Part shown: positions 47,678-55,828 of the stretch, piece by piece
Position numbering within the stretch: position 1 is the first letter of the stretch
Layout: each line of letters opens with the position of its first letter
Source of the DNA: Burkholderia contaminans
GTDB taxonomy: Bacteria > Pseudomonadota > Gammaproteobacteria > Burkholderiales > Burkholderiaceae
Length of the DNA: 64,000 nt
Direction of reading: 5' to 3'
Assembly: GCF_029633825.1 (NCBI RefSeq)
Contig: NZ_CP090640.1
Coordinates: forward strand, 2,046,001-2,110,000
Program-made: the position numbers and the translations under genes
The notes under the pieces: model-generated
The model's database searches: none
What the model saw: the letters and a program-made list of their open reading frames with translations, nothing else
What the model was told of the DNA's origin: nothing

Positions 47678-48838
47678 TCACGCCGCGGCCGGATATTGCG
47701 CGAGCACCCGGGCGCGGATCGACGGCTTGATGTTCGATTGCGCCATGTTGCCGCCGTAGTGCGCGACGACGCGCGGATTCATCACGCGATACCAGAGCGG
47801 CGGCACGTACGCGAACAGGATCATCGTCGCGTAGCCGGCCGGCAGTTGCGGCGCATCGTCGAAGTGACGCAGTGCCTGGTACGAGCGCGTCGGATTCGCA
47901 TGATGGTCGGCGTGCCGCTGCAACTGGTACAGGAACAGGTTGGTGACCACGTGATTGCTGTTCCACGAATGCTGCGGCGTGCAGCGTTCGTAGCGGCCGT
48001 TCGGCAGCTTGCGGCGGCCGAGCCCGTAATGCTCGACATAGTTCACGACTTCGAGCAGCGACGCGCCGTAGACGGCCTGGATCACGAGGAACGGGATCAC
48101 GACCTTGCCGGCCATCGCGATCGCGATGCCCCACACGACGACGGTCATCGCCCACGCGTGCAGCACCTCGTTGCGCCAGGTCCACGGCGAATGCCCGAGC
48201 CGTTCGAGGCGCGCCTTCTCGAGCCGCCACGCCGAGCGGATGCTGCCGGTCACGGTGCGCGGCAGGAATGCCCAGAACGATTCGCCGTAGCGCGCACTCG
48301 CCGGGTCCTCGGCCGTCGCGACGCGCACGTGGTGCCCGCGGTTGTGCTCGACGTAGAAGTGGCCGTATGCGACCGGCGCGAGCGTGATCTTCGCGAGCCA
48401 GCGCTCGAAGCGGTTGGTCTTGTGCCCGAGTTCATGCGCGGTATTGATCGAGATGCCCGTCGCGGCGCCGAGCGACAGCGCGAAGCCGACGTAGTCGTAC
48501 CAGGCGAGCGCGTGCGTGCCGACGATCCAGACGCACACGAAGAACGCGACGTATTCGACGAGCGTCGCGAGATAGACGATCAACCGGTAGTAGCGCTCCC
48601 GTTCGAGTTGCGGTACGACGTCCTCGGGCGGGTTGTCGCGATCGTCGCCGATCAGCGTATCGAGGACCGGGATCACGCCGAACGCAAACAGCGGGCCGAA
48701 CCACCAGAACACGTGCAGGCCCGTCGACAGCGCGAGCTGGGCGGCGAGGATCGGCAGCGTGATCGTCAGCGCGCCGAGCAGCCACAGGTAACGCTTGCCA
48801 TCCGACCAGCCCGAAGCCGATCCGTTGGTCATTGCCAT
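47678..48838 (-). CDS. alkB: Alkane 1-monooxygenase AlkB
   Basis: A 386-residue integral-membrane di-iron hydroxylase oxidising the terminal carbon of n-alkanes. Its histidine boxes are NTAHELGHK, EHNRGHHVRVAT, LQRHADHH, and the NYVEHYGLGR signature special to AlkB is present. Six hydrophobic segments lie around them. GGAGG precedes ATG 48838. Rubredoxin and rubredoxin reductase, the electron donors, are not next to it, nor is the AraC-type regulator often found near alkB in Burkholderia, so electrons must come from genes elsewhere. Confidence 0.96.
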   Translation of the reverse strand: MAMTNGSASGWSDGKRYLWLLGALTITLPILAAQLALSTGLHVFWWFGPLFAFGVIPVLDTLIGDDRDNPPEDVVPQLERERYYRLIVYLATLVEYVAFFVCVWIVGTHALAWYDYVGFALSLGAATGISINTAHELGHKTNRFERWLAKITLAPVAYGHFYVEHNRGHHVRVATAEDPASARYGESFWAFLPRTVTGSIRSAWRLEKARLERLGHSPWTWRNEVLHAWAMTVVVWGIAIAMAGKVVIPFLVIQAVYGASLLEVVNYVEHYGLGRRKLPNGRYERCTPQHSWNSNHVVTNLFLYQLQRHADHHANPTRSYQALRHFDDAPQLPAGYATMILFAYVPPLWYRVMNPRVVAHYGGNMAQSNIKPSIRARVLAQYPAAA

Positions 48839-48948
48839 TGTCTCCCTCCTGCCGGCCGGCCCGAGGGCGGCCGCCTGTACGGTTGTTCGAATTATCGTTG
48901 GTCCGCGAAGCACGCGCGGTCGGGCCGGATCGTCACCCGGTCCTGCCT

Positions 48949-48977
48949 GTTATACGACCCATGCGCACGCTTGCCAA
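48949..48977 (-). promoter_or_regulatory. Promoter of alkB
   Basis: On the minus strand TTGGCA (48972-48977), 17-base spacer and TATAAC (48949-48954), about 110 bases before the alkB start. Confidence 0.75.
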
Positions 48978-49151
48978 ACTCCGCCACTAGGCGCGAAGCT
49001 CCAAACGGACGGGGCGCGGGCGGAGCAGGCAGCGAAGGGCCCGCGCACGCTGATTGAAACATGCGCGGAACGCCGGATCGACCCGCACGGCCGACCGGTT
49101 CGTCAGACGGATGGCGCGTCGCGACGCGTGAGGGTGTCGGCGCCACGGGTC

Positions 49152-49167
49152 CGCAACAAATGTTGCG
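49152..49167. promoter_or_regulatory. Perfect palindrome, candidate operator
   Basis: CGCAACAAATGTTGCG: 7-bp arms around AA. It lies in the long alkB-GNAT intergenic region, upstream of the alkB promoter, and has the size of a dimeric regulator site. No regulator gene is adjacent. Confidence 0.4.
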
Positions 49168-49508
49168 ATGCAATATAGGGCGGCCGGCTCGTACCCGCGA
49201 TACCTATTTCAGGGGTCGCCAATCTTACGGATCATTACGGCTTTCGCGCTGAAATCCACGGGGTCCGACGGGCAACTGCCGCGTGTCGCAAGGCGACCGC
49301 CGTCATGCGTCGAACCAGGCCGCCGCAATCGTCTTTCGGCGGCACGTATCGACGCGGCGATGCTGCACGTGCACACCAGCCGGTCGCCCGGCCGCCGGCG
49401 GTGCATGCTGCCTTTCGATTCGCGCTGTCATTTGAAAATTACGATTTGACTCATGCCCCGCTTTCGGTTGAAGCTACTAGCTTGCTGTCCGAAGGGGGCT
49501 GTGCCTGC

Positions 49509-50021
49509 ATGAGTTCGACCTTGACCGTTCGTCGTATCGTTGCCGACCAGGGCGGCGTGTATCGCGAACTCCGCGCCGCATCGCTGCGTGAGCCCTATGC
49601 GCCCGGCGAAGCGCCGGAGGCCGAATTGCTGACCGTCGAAACGGACGCGGCGTCGGCGATTGCCGCGCAGCGCGCCGTGTCCGACGAGTCGACGACTTTC
49701 CTGCTGTACACCGAAGGCCACCCGGCCGGCATGATCGGCGCGTATTTCGACAACACGCCCGATCGGCGCGCGTTCGTCAGCGAGCTGTGGGTCGCGCATG
49801 CGGTGCGTCACCTGCGCGGCGGGGTGCTGCTGCTGGAGACGGCCACCGCATGGCTCGCCGAGCGCGGTGCCACCGACGTCTACGCGTGGATCGCCGATGC
49901 GAACCGCAACGCGATCCGCTTCTACGAGCGTGCCGGTTTCGGCAACACCGGCGAACATGCGCCGATCGCGCGGATGCCCGGCGCGATGAAATCGCTGTTC
50001 GTGTCGCAGGTGAAGCACTGA
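49509..50021 (+). CDS. GNAT family N-acetyltransferase
   Basis: A 170-residue acyltransferase. The central beta-strand FVSELWVAHAVRHLRGGVLLLETATAW carries the acetyl-CoA loop (RHLRGG in place of the usual R/QxxGxG/A), followed by ADANRNAIRFYERAGF, the common GNAT C-terminal motif. Substrate unknown. ATG 49509 has only a weak GGGG-type ribosome site. Confidence 0.85.
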   Translation: MSSTLTVRRIVADQGGVYRELRAASLREPYAPGEAPEAELLTVETDAASAIAAQRAVSDESTTFLLYTEGHPAGMIGAYFDNTPDRRAFVSELWVAHAVRHLRGGVLLLETATAWLAERGATDVYAWIADANRNAIRFYERAGFGNTGEHAPIARMPGAMKSLFVSQVKH

Positions 50022-50191
50022 CGCGACCTCGAAACAGCCCGCCGCGCGGCGCGACGAAAGCCCGAGCGCCCGCTGGCCCGCCCGCCTGCCGGTTGTACGC
50101 CCGCCCGGGCCGCTGCCACCCGGTTCCCCAAAAATAATGGCCGCACGCGTGGACGCCTGTAAAATACGCAAAAAATTTTTGCAGAGTGTCC

Positions 50192-50976
50192 ATGTCGCTT
50201 AAAAAATCGCCATTCTTCGAGCTGCGCAGCGGATCGGTCGATACGTTGCTGTTCACCGTGAAGACGACCGATCTCGATGCGTTGCGTACCGAACTGGTCA
50301 AGCGCTTCGAAGCGACTCCCGAGTTTTTCGCCGACGATGTCGTCGCGATCGACGTCCGCCGCCTGGCTGACGGCGAGCGCGTCGCGCTCGCGGACATCCG
50401 CCAGATGCTGAACGACGTGCGGATGCGTCCGGTGGGCGTCGTCGCACTGGCAACGCAGGGCTGGGCGGGGAAGCCGGCCTGCCGTTGCTGGAGGCGCGCG
50501 ATCGCCGCGCGCCGGCCGCGAAACCTGCCGACGAAGCGGAACCGGCGGCAGTGCCAGCCGTCGAGCCCGCCGCCGCTGCGGCAGCCGCAGCGGTGCCCGA
50601 ACAGCCGTCGGAGCCCGCACCGACGCCCGTGCAGGCCGGTGGCCAGACGCTGGTGATCGACCGGCCATTGCGTTCGGGGCAGCAGATTTACGCGAAAGGA
50701 GACCTCGTGGTGCTCGCGCCGGTCAGTCACGGCGCGGAGATCATCGCGGAAGGCAATATCCACATCTACGCGCCGTTGCGCGGCCGCGCACTCGCGGGCG
50801 TGCACGGCAATCACGACGCGCGCATTTTCTGCACGTGTCTCGAGCCGGAACTGATTTCGATCGCGGGTATCTATCGAACGACCGAGAACCCGTTGCCCGC
50901 CGACGTACTGGGCAAATCGGTACAGATCCGGCTCGAAGAGGAAAAACTGATGATCGAACCGCTGCGCCTGACGTAA
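50192..50976 (+). pseudogene. minC: Septum-site inhibitor MinC, frameshifted
   Basis: The N-terminal domain ([20 protein letters not shown] to [13 protein letters not shown]) is in one frame from ATG 50192; the linker and C-terminal beta-helix domain ([57 protein letters not shown]) continue in the frame one base back. The break is at the four-G run 50467-50470; one more G would restore [15 protein letters not shown] and a full-length protein of about 261 residues. As written, translation runs out of frame for about 60 residues to 50656 and loses the domain that binds MinD and dimerises. minD starts 59 bases later. Confidence 0.88.
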
Positions 50977-51035
50977 TACACGCGGTGCGCTCCGGGTCGA
51001 TCGGCTCTCATTGACGAACACAGGGTATTGGGTAA

Positions 51036-51851
51036 ATGGCAAAAATCATCGTGGTGACCTCGGGCAAGGGCGGCGTGGGCAAGACGACGACGAGCGCGAG
51101 CTTCGCGTCCGGTCTCGCGCTGCGCGGCCACAAGACGGCCGTGATCGACTTCGACGTCGGCCTGCGCAACCTCGATCTCATCATGGGCTGCGAGCGCCGC
51201 GTGGTGTACGACCTCGTGAACGTGATCCAGGGCGAAGCGAACCTGAACCAGGCGCTGATCAAGGACAAGAAGTGCGAGAACCTGTTCATCCTGCCGGCGT
51301 CGCAGACGCGCGACAAGGATGCGCTCACGCGTGACGGCGTCGAGAAGGTGCTGAACGACCTGGTCGCGATGGATTTCGAATTCATCGTCTGCGATTCGCC
51401 GGCCGGTATCGAGGCGGGCGCACTGCACGCGATGTACTTCGCGGATGAAGCGCTGATCGTCACGAACCCGGAAGTGTCGTCGGTGCGTGACTCGGATCGC
51501 ATTCTCGGCATCCTGTCGTCGAAGACGAAGCGCGCGACCGAAGGCAAGGACCCGATCAAGGAACACCTGCTGATCACGCGTTACAGCCCGAAGCGCGTCA
51601 GCGAAGGCGAGATGCTGTCGCTCGAGGACATCAGCGAGATCCTGCGCATCAAGCTGATCGGCGTGGTGCCCGAGTCGGAAGCCGTGCTGCATGCATCGAA
51701 TCAGGGTCTGCCGGCCGTGCATATCGACGGTACCGACGTTGCGGAAGCGTACAAGGACGTCGTCGCGCGTTTCCTCGGCGAAGACAAGCCGCTGCGCTTC
51801 ACCGATTACCAGAAGCCGGGCCTGCTGCAGCGCCTCTTCGGCAGCAAGTAA
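51036..51851 (+). CDS. minD: Septum-site-determining ATPase MinD
   Basis: A 271-residue ParA/Mrp-type ATPase that recruits MinC to the membrane. The deviant Walker A GKGGVGKTTTSASFA is at residues 10-24, followed by VIDFDVGLRNLDLIMGCERRVVYD, CDSPAGIEAGALHA, and a C-terminal amphipathic membrane helix (PGLLQRLFGSK). It sits between minC and minE in the usual order. Confidence 0.98.
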   Translation: MAKIIVVTSGKGGVGKTTTSASFASGLALRGHKTAVIDFDVGLRNLDLIMGCERRVVYDLVNVIQGEANLNQALIKDKKCENLFILPASQTRDKDALTRDGVEKVLNDLVAMDFEFIVCDSPAGIEAGALHAMYFADEALIVTNPEVSSVRDSDRILGILSSKTKRATEGKDPIKEHLLITRYSPKRVSEGEMLSLEDISEILRIKLIGVVPESEAVLHASNQGLPAVHIDGTDVAEAYKDVVARFLGEDKPLRFTDYQKPGLLQRLFGSK

Positions 51852-51863
51852 CGGAGGCCGACC

Positions 51864-52118
51864 ATGTCCATCCTTTCGTTTCTCCTCGGCGAGAAGAAAA
51901 AGTCCGCATCGGTCGCGAAGGAGCGCCTGCAGCTCATCATCGCGCACGAGCGGGTCGGCGGCCGGCCGCCGGCCGATTACCTGCCGGCGCTGCAGAAAGA
52001 GCTCGTCGCGGTCATCTCGAAGTACGTCCATATTTCGGACGATGACATCCGCGTGAGCCTCGAGCGCCAGGACGATCTCGAAGTCCTCGAAGTGAAGATC
52101 GAGATCCCGCAAGCCTGA
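51864..52118 (+). CDS. minE: Cell-division topological specificity factor MinE
   Basis: An 84-residue protein that stimulates MinD ATPase and drives pole-to-pole oscillation. [29 protein letters not shown] holds the membrane-targeting and MinD-binding part; the C-terminal domain ([17 protein letters not shown]) gives topological specificity. Starts 12 bases after minD. Confidence 0.98.
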   Translation: MSILSFLLGEKKKSASVAKERLQLIIAHERVGGRPPADYLPALQKELVAVISKYVHISDDDIRVSLERQDDLEVLEVKIEIPQA

Positions 52119-52137
52119 CCGTTGCGGGTATCCCTCC

Positions 52138-52161
52138 GCACGGCGGCACTCGCCGCCGTGC
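52138..52161 (+). terminator. Hairpin after minE
   Basis: Perfect 10-bp stem GCACGGCGGC / GCCGCCGTGC with loop ACTC, 20 bases beyond minE. No T-run, so a Rho-assisted or partial terminator. Confidence 0.5.
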
Positions 52162-52278
52162 GCGCCTTACGCCCTGTTGCACTTTCGGGCATGCCGTAAC
52201 ACGGCGTCTGTCGGCCGTTACCGCGCCTCCCGCATTGAACGAATACGCTCGCGTAACTTGTTCAACCAGGAGGTTGTG

Positions 52279-52680
52279 ATGGCTGTCTCTACTGTTCAAC
52301 GTCGTATCGTTTCGCTCGCCCTGTTCGCCGCGGGCCTGTCAGCCGTCGTCGCACCGTTTGCCGCGCATGCGGACGAGATTCTCGTCGGCACCCCCGTGAT
52401 CGTGCCGCAGGGCCGCGTGGTCGTCGCCGAGCCGGTCGCCGTGCGCACCGAGGAAATCGTGGTCGTCGCGCCGAATGCGCCGCCGCCGGTGCGCTACGAG
52501 GTCGTGCCGGCCTCGCGCGTGGGCTACGTGTGGGATCGCGGGCACTGGCACTGGGAGCATGGCCGCTACGTGTGGATCGGCGGCCACTGGGAAGCCGAGC
52601 GCGTCGGCATGCAATGGGTGCCGGGCCATTGGGACCAGCGCGGTCCGAACTGGTTCTGGACCCGTGGCCACTGGGCATGA
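52279..52680 (+). CDS. YXWGXW repeat-containing secreted protein
   Basis: A 133-residue protein with a signal peptide (to about AAHADE) and a C-terminal series of aromatic repeats: YVWDRGHWHWEHGRYVWIGGHW, MQWVPGHW, WFWTRGHW in sequence. These are the YXWGXW units of small periplasmic or outer-membrane proteins of unknown function. ATG 52279 has AGGAGG just upstream. A second small lipoprotein gene follows 12 bases later. Confidence 0.85.
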   Translation: MAVSTVQRRIVSLALFAAGLSAVVAPFAAHADEILVGTPVIVPQGRVVVAEPVAVRTEEIVVVAPNAPPPVRYEVVPASRVGYVWDRGHWHWEHGRYVWIGGHWEAERVGMQWVPGHWDQRGPNWFWTRGHWA

Positions 52681-52692
52681 TGGAGGCGGACG

Positions 52693-52803
52693 ATGAAACG
52701 AACCGCAATCGCCATCGCGCTCGTCGCGATCACGCTGGCCGGATGCATCGTCGTGCCGGCGCGGCCCGTGTACTACCGGCCGGCGCCCGTCGTGATCTAC
52801 TGA
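52693..52803 (+). CDS. Small lipoprotein, 36 residues
   Basis: MKRTAIAIALVAITLAGC gives a full lipoprotein signal with lipobox LAGC at residues 15-18; the mature part is only about 19 residues (IVVPARPVYY, then RPAPVVIY). GGAGG at 52682-52686 precedes ATG by six bases. It follows the YXWGXW gene and probably shares its transcript. Its stop overlaps the convergent clcA by seven bases. Confidence 0.72.
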   Translation: MKRTAIAIALVAITLAGCIVVPARPVYYRPAPVVIY

Positions 52804-54356
52804 GGGTCGCGCGGGCCGGGCTGCGCGTGGCCGTTCGTCCCGGCTGCGGCCGGCTCGTCGTCGTGCGGCGCCGGTGCATGCGATGCGCGTTCGGCCAGCG
52901 TGGCGGCGGCGGCCGCTTCGTCGCCCCTGCCGCCTTCGTCGCGCAGTGTGTCGAGCGGATCGGCGGGCGCCGCGGCCGCATCCTGCGGCTCGGTGACGCC
53001 GGTCGCCACCGTCGCGCTCGCCGCGGCTGCCGCAGTCGGTTCCGTAGCCGTGACGGGTGGTGCGAGATAGCGCAGGGCGAGCGTTTCGTAGAGCGGCGGC
53101 GCAAAGAAGCGCGACACGCGGCTCGATACCAGTGCGGTGGCCATCAGCGAAATCACGAGCGCGTGGCCGTTGATCATCTCCATCACGATCACGAACGACG
53201 TGATCGGCGACTGCGTGACGGCCGCCATGTAGCCGACCATCGCGAGCGCGATCAGCATCGGCAGGCTCATGTTGCTGAACACGACGTGCAGCAGGTTGCC
53301 GAACCCGGCGCCGATCGACAGCGATGGCGCGAAGATCCCGCCCGGGATGCCTGGCAGGTACGACGCGACCATCGAAATCATCTTCAGGAACGGATAGAAC
53401 ACCGACAGATGCTGGCTGCCGTCGAGCAGGCCGCGCGCCTCGGCGTAGCCGCTGCCGAAGGTCGTGCCGCCCGATACGAGGCCGACGACGGCGATCGCGA
53501 AGCCGCACAGCGCGGCGAATGCGATCGGCCGCTCGCGGTACAGACCGAGCAGCTGCGCGGGCAGCCAGCGCCCCGTGTTGAGCAGCAGCCAGCAGAACAG
53601 GCCGCCTGCGATCCCCGTCACGATCGCGGTGACCAGCACGGCGAGCGCCAGCAGTTTCGGGAAGTGAGGGCCGGCATCGATCGTGCCGAAATACGTGTAG
53701 TTGCCGTTCAGCCCGAGCGCGACGACGCCGGCGAGAATGATCGCGGTGATCAGCACGCCGCTGGCGCGCGCGGAGAAGCTGCGCGTCAGCTCCTCGATCG
53801 CGAACACGATCCCGGCGAGCGGCGTATTGAACGCGGCCGACAGCCCGGCCGCCGCGCCGGCGAGCACCAGTTGGCGCTCGATCTGCGCGTTCGAGCGCGG
53901 GTAGAATCGTCGCAGGTTGAACATCAGCGCCGCGCCGACCTGCACGGTCGGCCCTTCGCGGCCGATCGTGAAGCCGCCCAGGATACCGAGGAACGACACC
54001 AGCACCTTGCCGAACAGGATGCGCAGGGTCAGCAACCGGGAGCCGAATGCACTCGGGCGCGCATGCAGCGTCGCGATCACCTGCGGGATGCCGCTGCCCT
54101 CGGCACCGCGGAAGAAGCGGCGCGTGATCCATACCGACACGGCGGCGATGGCCGGCGTCAGCAGCAGCGGCAGCCACGCGGCGTGGTCGCGCATCGTGCG
54201 GAAAGTTTCGTAGCCCCAGTCGATCAATCGCGCGTAAAGTACAGCCGCGAGTCCGACGACGATCGCACCGAGCCAGAAAACGCCGTATTGGCGCCAGATC
54301 CTAAGCGAACGACGGGTAAGGGCGGGAAACAGGGCGGGAAGGGCGGGGCGTGGCAT
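52797..54356 (-). CDS. clcA: ClC family chloride channel/antiporter
   Basis: A 519-residue ClC protein. The ion-binding motifs are GSGIPQ (residues 87-92), GREGPTVQ with the gating glutamate E134, and GGIFAPSLSIGAG; the glutamate of the internal proton path is retained in AIEEL (188-189) and the coordinating tyrosine in PLYETLA. So H+/Cl- exchange, as in E. coli ClcA, is likely. About 80 residues of Ala/Asp/Pro-rich cytoplasmic tail follow the last helix. ATG 54356 (MPRPALP) gives the expected N-terminus. Confidence 0.93.
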   Translation of the reverse strand: MPRPALPALFPALTRRSLRIWRQYGVFWLGAIVVGLAAVLYARLIDWGYETFRTMRDHAAWLPLLLTPAIAAVSVWITRRFFRGAEGSGIPQVIATLHARPSAFGSRLLTLRILFGKVLVSFLGILGGFTIGREGPTVQVGAALMFNLRRFYPRSNAQIERQLVLAGAAAGLSAAFNTPLAGIVFAIEELTRSFSARASGVLITAIILAGVVALGLNGNYTYFGTIDAGPHFPKLLALAVLVTAIVTGIAGGLFCWLLLNTGRWLPAQLLGLYRERPIAFAALCGFAIAVVGLVSGGTTFGSGYAEARGLLDGSQHLSVFYPFLKMISMVASYLPGIPGGIFAPSLSIGAGFGNLLHVVFSNMSLPMLIALAMVGYMAAVTQSPITSFVIVMEMINGHALVISLMATALVSSRVSRFFAPPLYETLALRYLAPPVTATEPTAAAAASATVATGVTEPQDAAAAPADPLDTLRDEGGRGDEAAAAATLAERASHAPAPHDDEPAAAGTNGHAQPGPRDPQ

Positions 54357-54453
54357 CGACGCGGGCCGGTAGGCAAAGACCGGATTATAAAAAGAACCGG
54401 ATGGAGGCGGGAGGCGAGAATGTTTCCGAAAGGAGATGCATTTTGTTGCAAAA

Positions 54454-54475
54454 GTAATGTTCACGTAATGTTCGC
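54454..54475 (+). promoter_or_regulatory. Tandem 11-bp direct repeats upstream of waaC
   Basis: GTAATGTTCAC and GTAATGTTCGC adjoin with no gap, differing at one base. Tandem 11-bp repeats match one helical turn and are typical of OmpR/PhoB-type response-regulator sites. They end 51 bases before the waaC start codon. Confidence 0.45.
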
Positions 54476-54526
54476 GCATGTAACCATCGTTAGCATGCCA
54501 AATTGGCCGGCTTTTCCCCACACATC

Positions 54527-55525
54527 GTGAAACGTATCCTCATCGTGAAAGTGACGTCGCTCGGCGACGTTGTCCAGACGCTACCCGTCGTCGCGGATCT
54601 TCATCGCGCCTTTCCGGGCGTAACGGTCGACTGGGCGGTGGATGAATCGTGCTCGGAGGTCGTGCGCTGGCATCCGGGCGTCAGCAACGTCCTGTGCGCG
54701 CCGCTGCGCCGCTTCAAGAAGCTGCGCAATCGCGGTGACCTGAAGGCGATCACGGCATCGATCGGCGCGCTGCGGGCGCATCGCTACGACGCGGTGATCG
54801 ACCTGCATGGCGTCTACAAGAGCGCGATCATTTCGGCGCTCGCACGCGCCGCACGCCGCATCGGCTACCAGACGCAGGATCTCGGCGAAACGGGCGCACG
54901 CTTCGCGTATTCGCATCGTTTCGGCCCGCGGCCGGACTGCGACGCGTGGCACGGGATGCGCGTGAGCGCCGGCGAGGCGCTCGGCTACGTGCCCGAAGGC
55001 ATCGCCACGTACGGCATCGTCCCGCCACGCGATGTGAATCTGCCGGCCGCCGTGACCGATGGCGCCCCATTCATGCTGCTGTTCCATGCAACGTCCAACC
55101 CCGACAAGAAATGGCCGGCCGACCGCTGGGCCGCGCTCGCCACGCAGATGATGGCGCGTGGCGTGCGCGTGCTGTTGCCGTGGGGATCGGCTGCCGAGCA
55201 TGACGATGCGCAGGACATCGCCGCACGCGCGCCGGGTTCGGTCGTGCTGCCGGCGATGACGGTTCGCGAGCTCGGCGCGGCGCTCGGCCGGGCTGCGCTC
55301 GTGGTGGGGGTCGATACGGGGTTCGTGCACATGGCGCACGCGCTGCAGCGGCCGACCGTGATGATTTTCGTCGCGACGTCGCGCCATCATTGCGGGATCG
55401 GCGGCGCGCCGAACGCATTGTCGATCGGCGAGCCGGGCACGATGCCGTCGGTCGACGAGGCGCTGGACGCGATCGATACGGTCAGTCCGGCCTACGGCGC
55501 GCTGCGCGCGCGGCTGACCGCCTGA
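54527..55525 (+). CDS. waaC: Lipopolysaccharide heptosyltransferase I
   Basis: A 332-residue GT9 glycosyltransferase that adds the first heptose to Kdo in the LPS core. ILIVKVTSLGDVVQTLPVV at the start, DWAVDESCSEVV, LLFHATSNPDKKWPADRW and VVGVDTGFVHMAHALQRPTV (nucleotide-sugar site) are typical. The start is GTG 54527 (VKRILIVKV); a TTG at 54503 is also in frame but adds residues absent from homologues I recall. No other LPS gene lies close by. Confidence 0.94.
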   Translation: MKRILIVKVTSLGDVVQTLPVVADLHRAFPGVTVDWAVDESCSEVVRWHPGVSNVLCAPLRRFKKLRNRGDLKAITASIGALRAHRYDAVIDLHGVYKSAIISALARAARRIGYQTQDLGETGARFAYSHRFGPRPDCDAWHGMRVSAGEALGYVPEGIATYGIVPPRDVNLPAAVTDGAPFMLLFHATSNPDKKWPADRWAALATQMMARGVRVLLPWGSAAEHDDAQDIAARAPGSVVLPAMTVRELGAALGRAALVVGVDTGFVHMAHALQRPTVMIFVATSRHHCGIGGAPNALSIGEPGTMPSVDEALDAIDTVSPAYGALRARLTA

Positions 55526-55544
55526 GGAGGCGGGGCGCGGCGGT

Positions 55545-55724
55545 TCAGGCGAGCAGCGCCTCGACCGTGACGACGGCGGCGACGGCCGCCAGGTTCGCCA
55601 GCAGCGCCTCGAACACGAGGCCGCGCCACGTCTGCGGCCGGAAGCGCATCGCGAGCAGGATCGCGCCACCCAGCGCGAGCGCGAGGATCAGGACGAGATC
55701 GGCATTGCCGAGGCGAATGTTCAT
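55545..55724 (-). CDS. Small two-helix membrane protein, 59 residues
   Basis: MNIRLGNADLVLILALAL then GGAILLAMRF forms one hydrophobic helix, a basic loop (RFRPQTWRG), and LVFEALLANLAAVAAVVTVEALLA a second. AAGGAG lies well placed before ATG 55724. No family recognised. It is convergent with waaC, 20 bases away, and downstream of the MHS transporter on the same strand. Confidence 0.65.
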   Translation of the reverse strand: MNIRLGNADLVLILALALGGAILLAMRFRPQTWRGLVFEALLANLAAVAAVVTVEALLA

Positions 55725-55828
55725 GGCGGCGGCTCCTTCGGGGCGGGTTCCCGGGGGCGCGCAGCGGCGCACCCAGGATCGAGTATAGGCAGCGCCGGCC
55801 ACCGCACAACCCGGGTCGCCCCGGAGTC

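Larger units (their letters stand above)
48839..49508. other. Intergenic region, alkB / GNAT gene
   Basis: About 670 bases without a credible gene, long for this genome. It contains the alkB promoter, a perfect palindrome near 49152, and a locally AT-richer tract at 49430-49500 just before the GNAT gene that may hold its promoter. Confidence 0.5.

Noticed and set aside
50460..50480. Programmed -1 frameshifting in minC
   Set aside because: The site lacks a classic slippery heptamer (X XXY YYZ) and a clear downstream pseudoknot; MinC is not known to use frameshifting. Simple deletion or sequencing error fits better.
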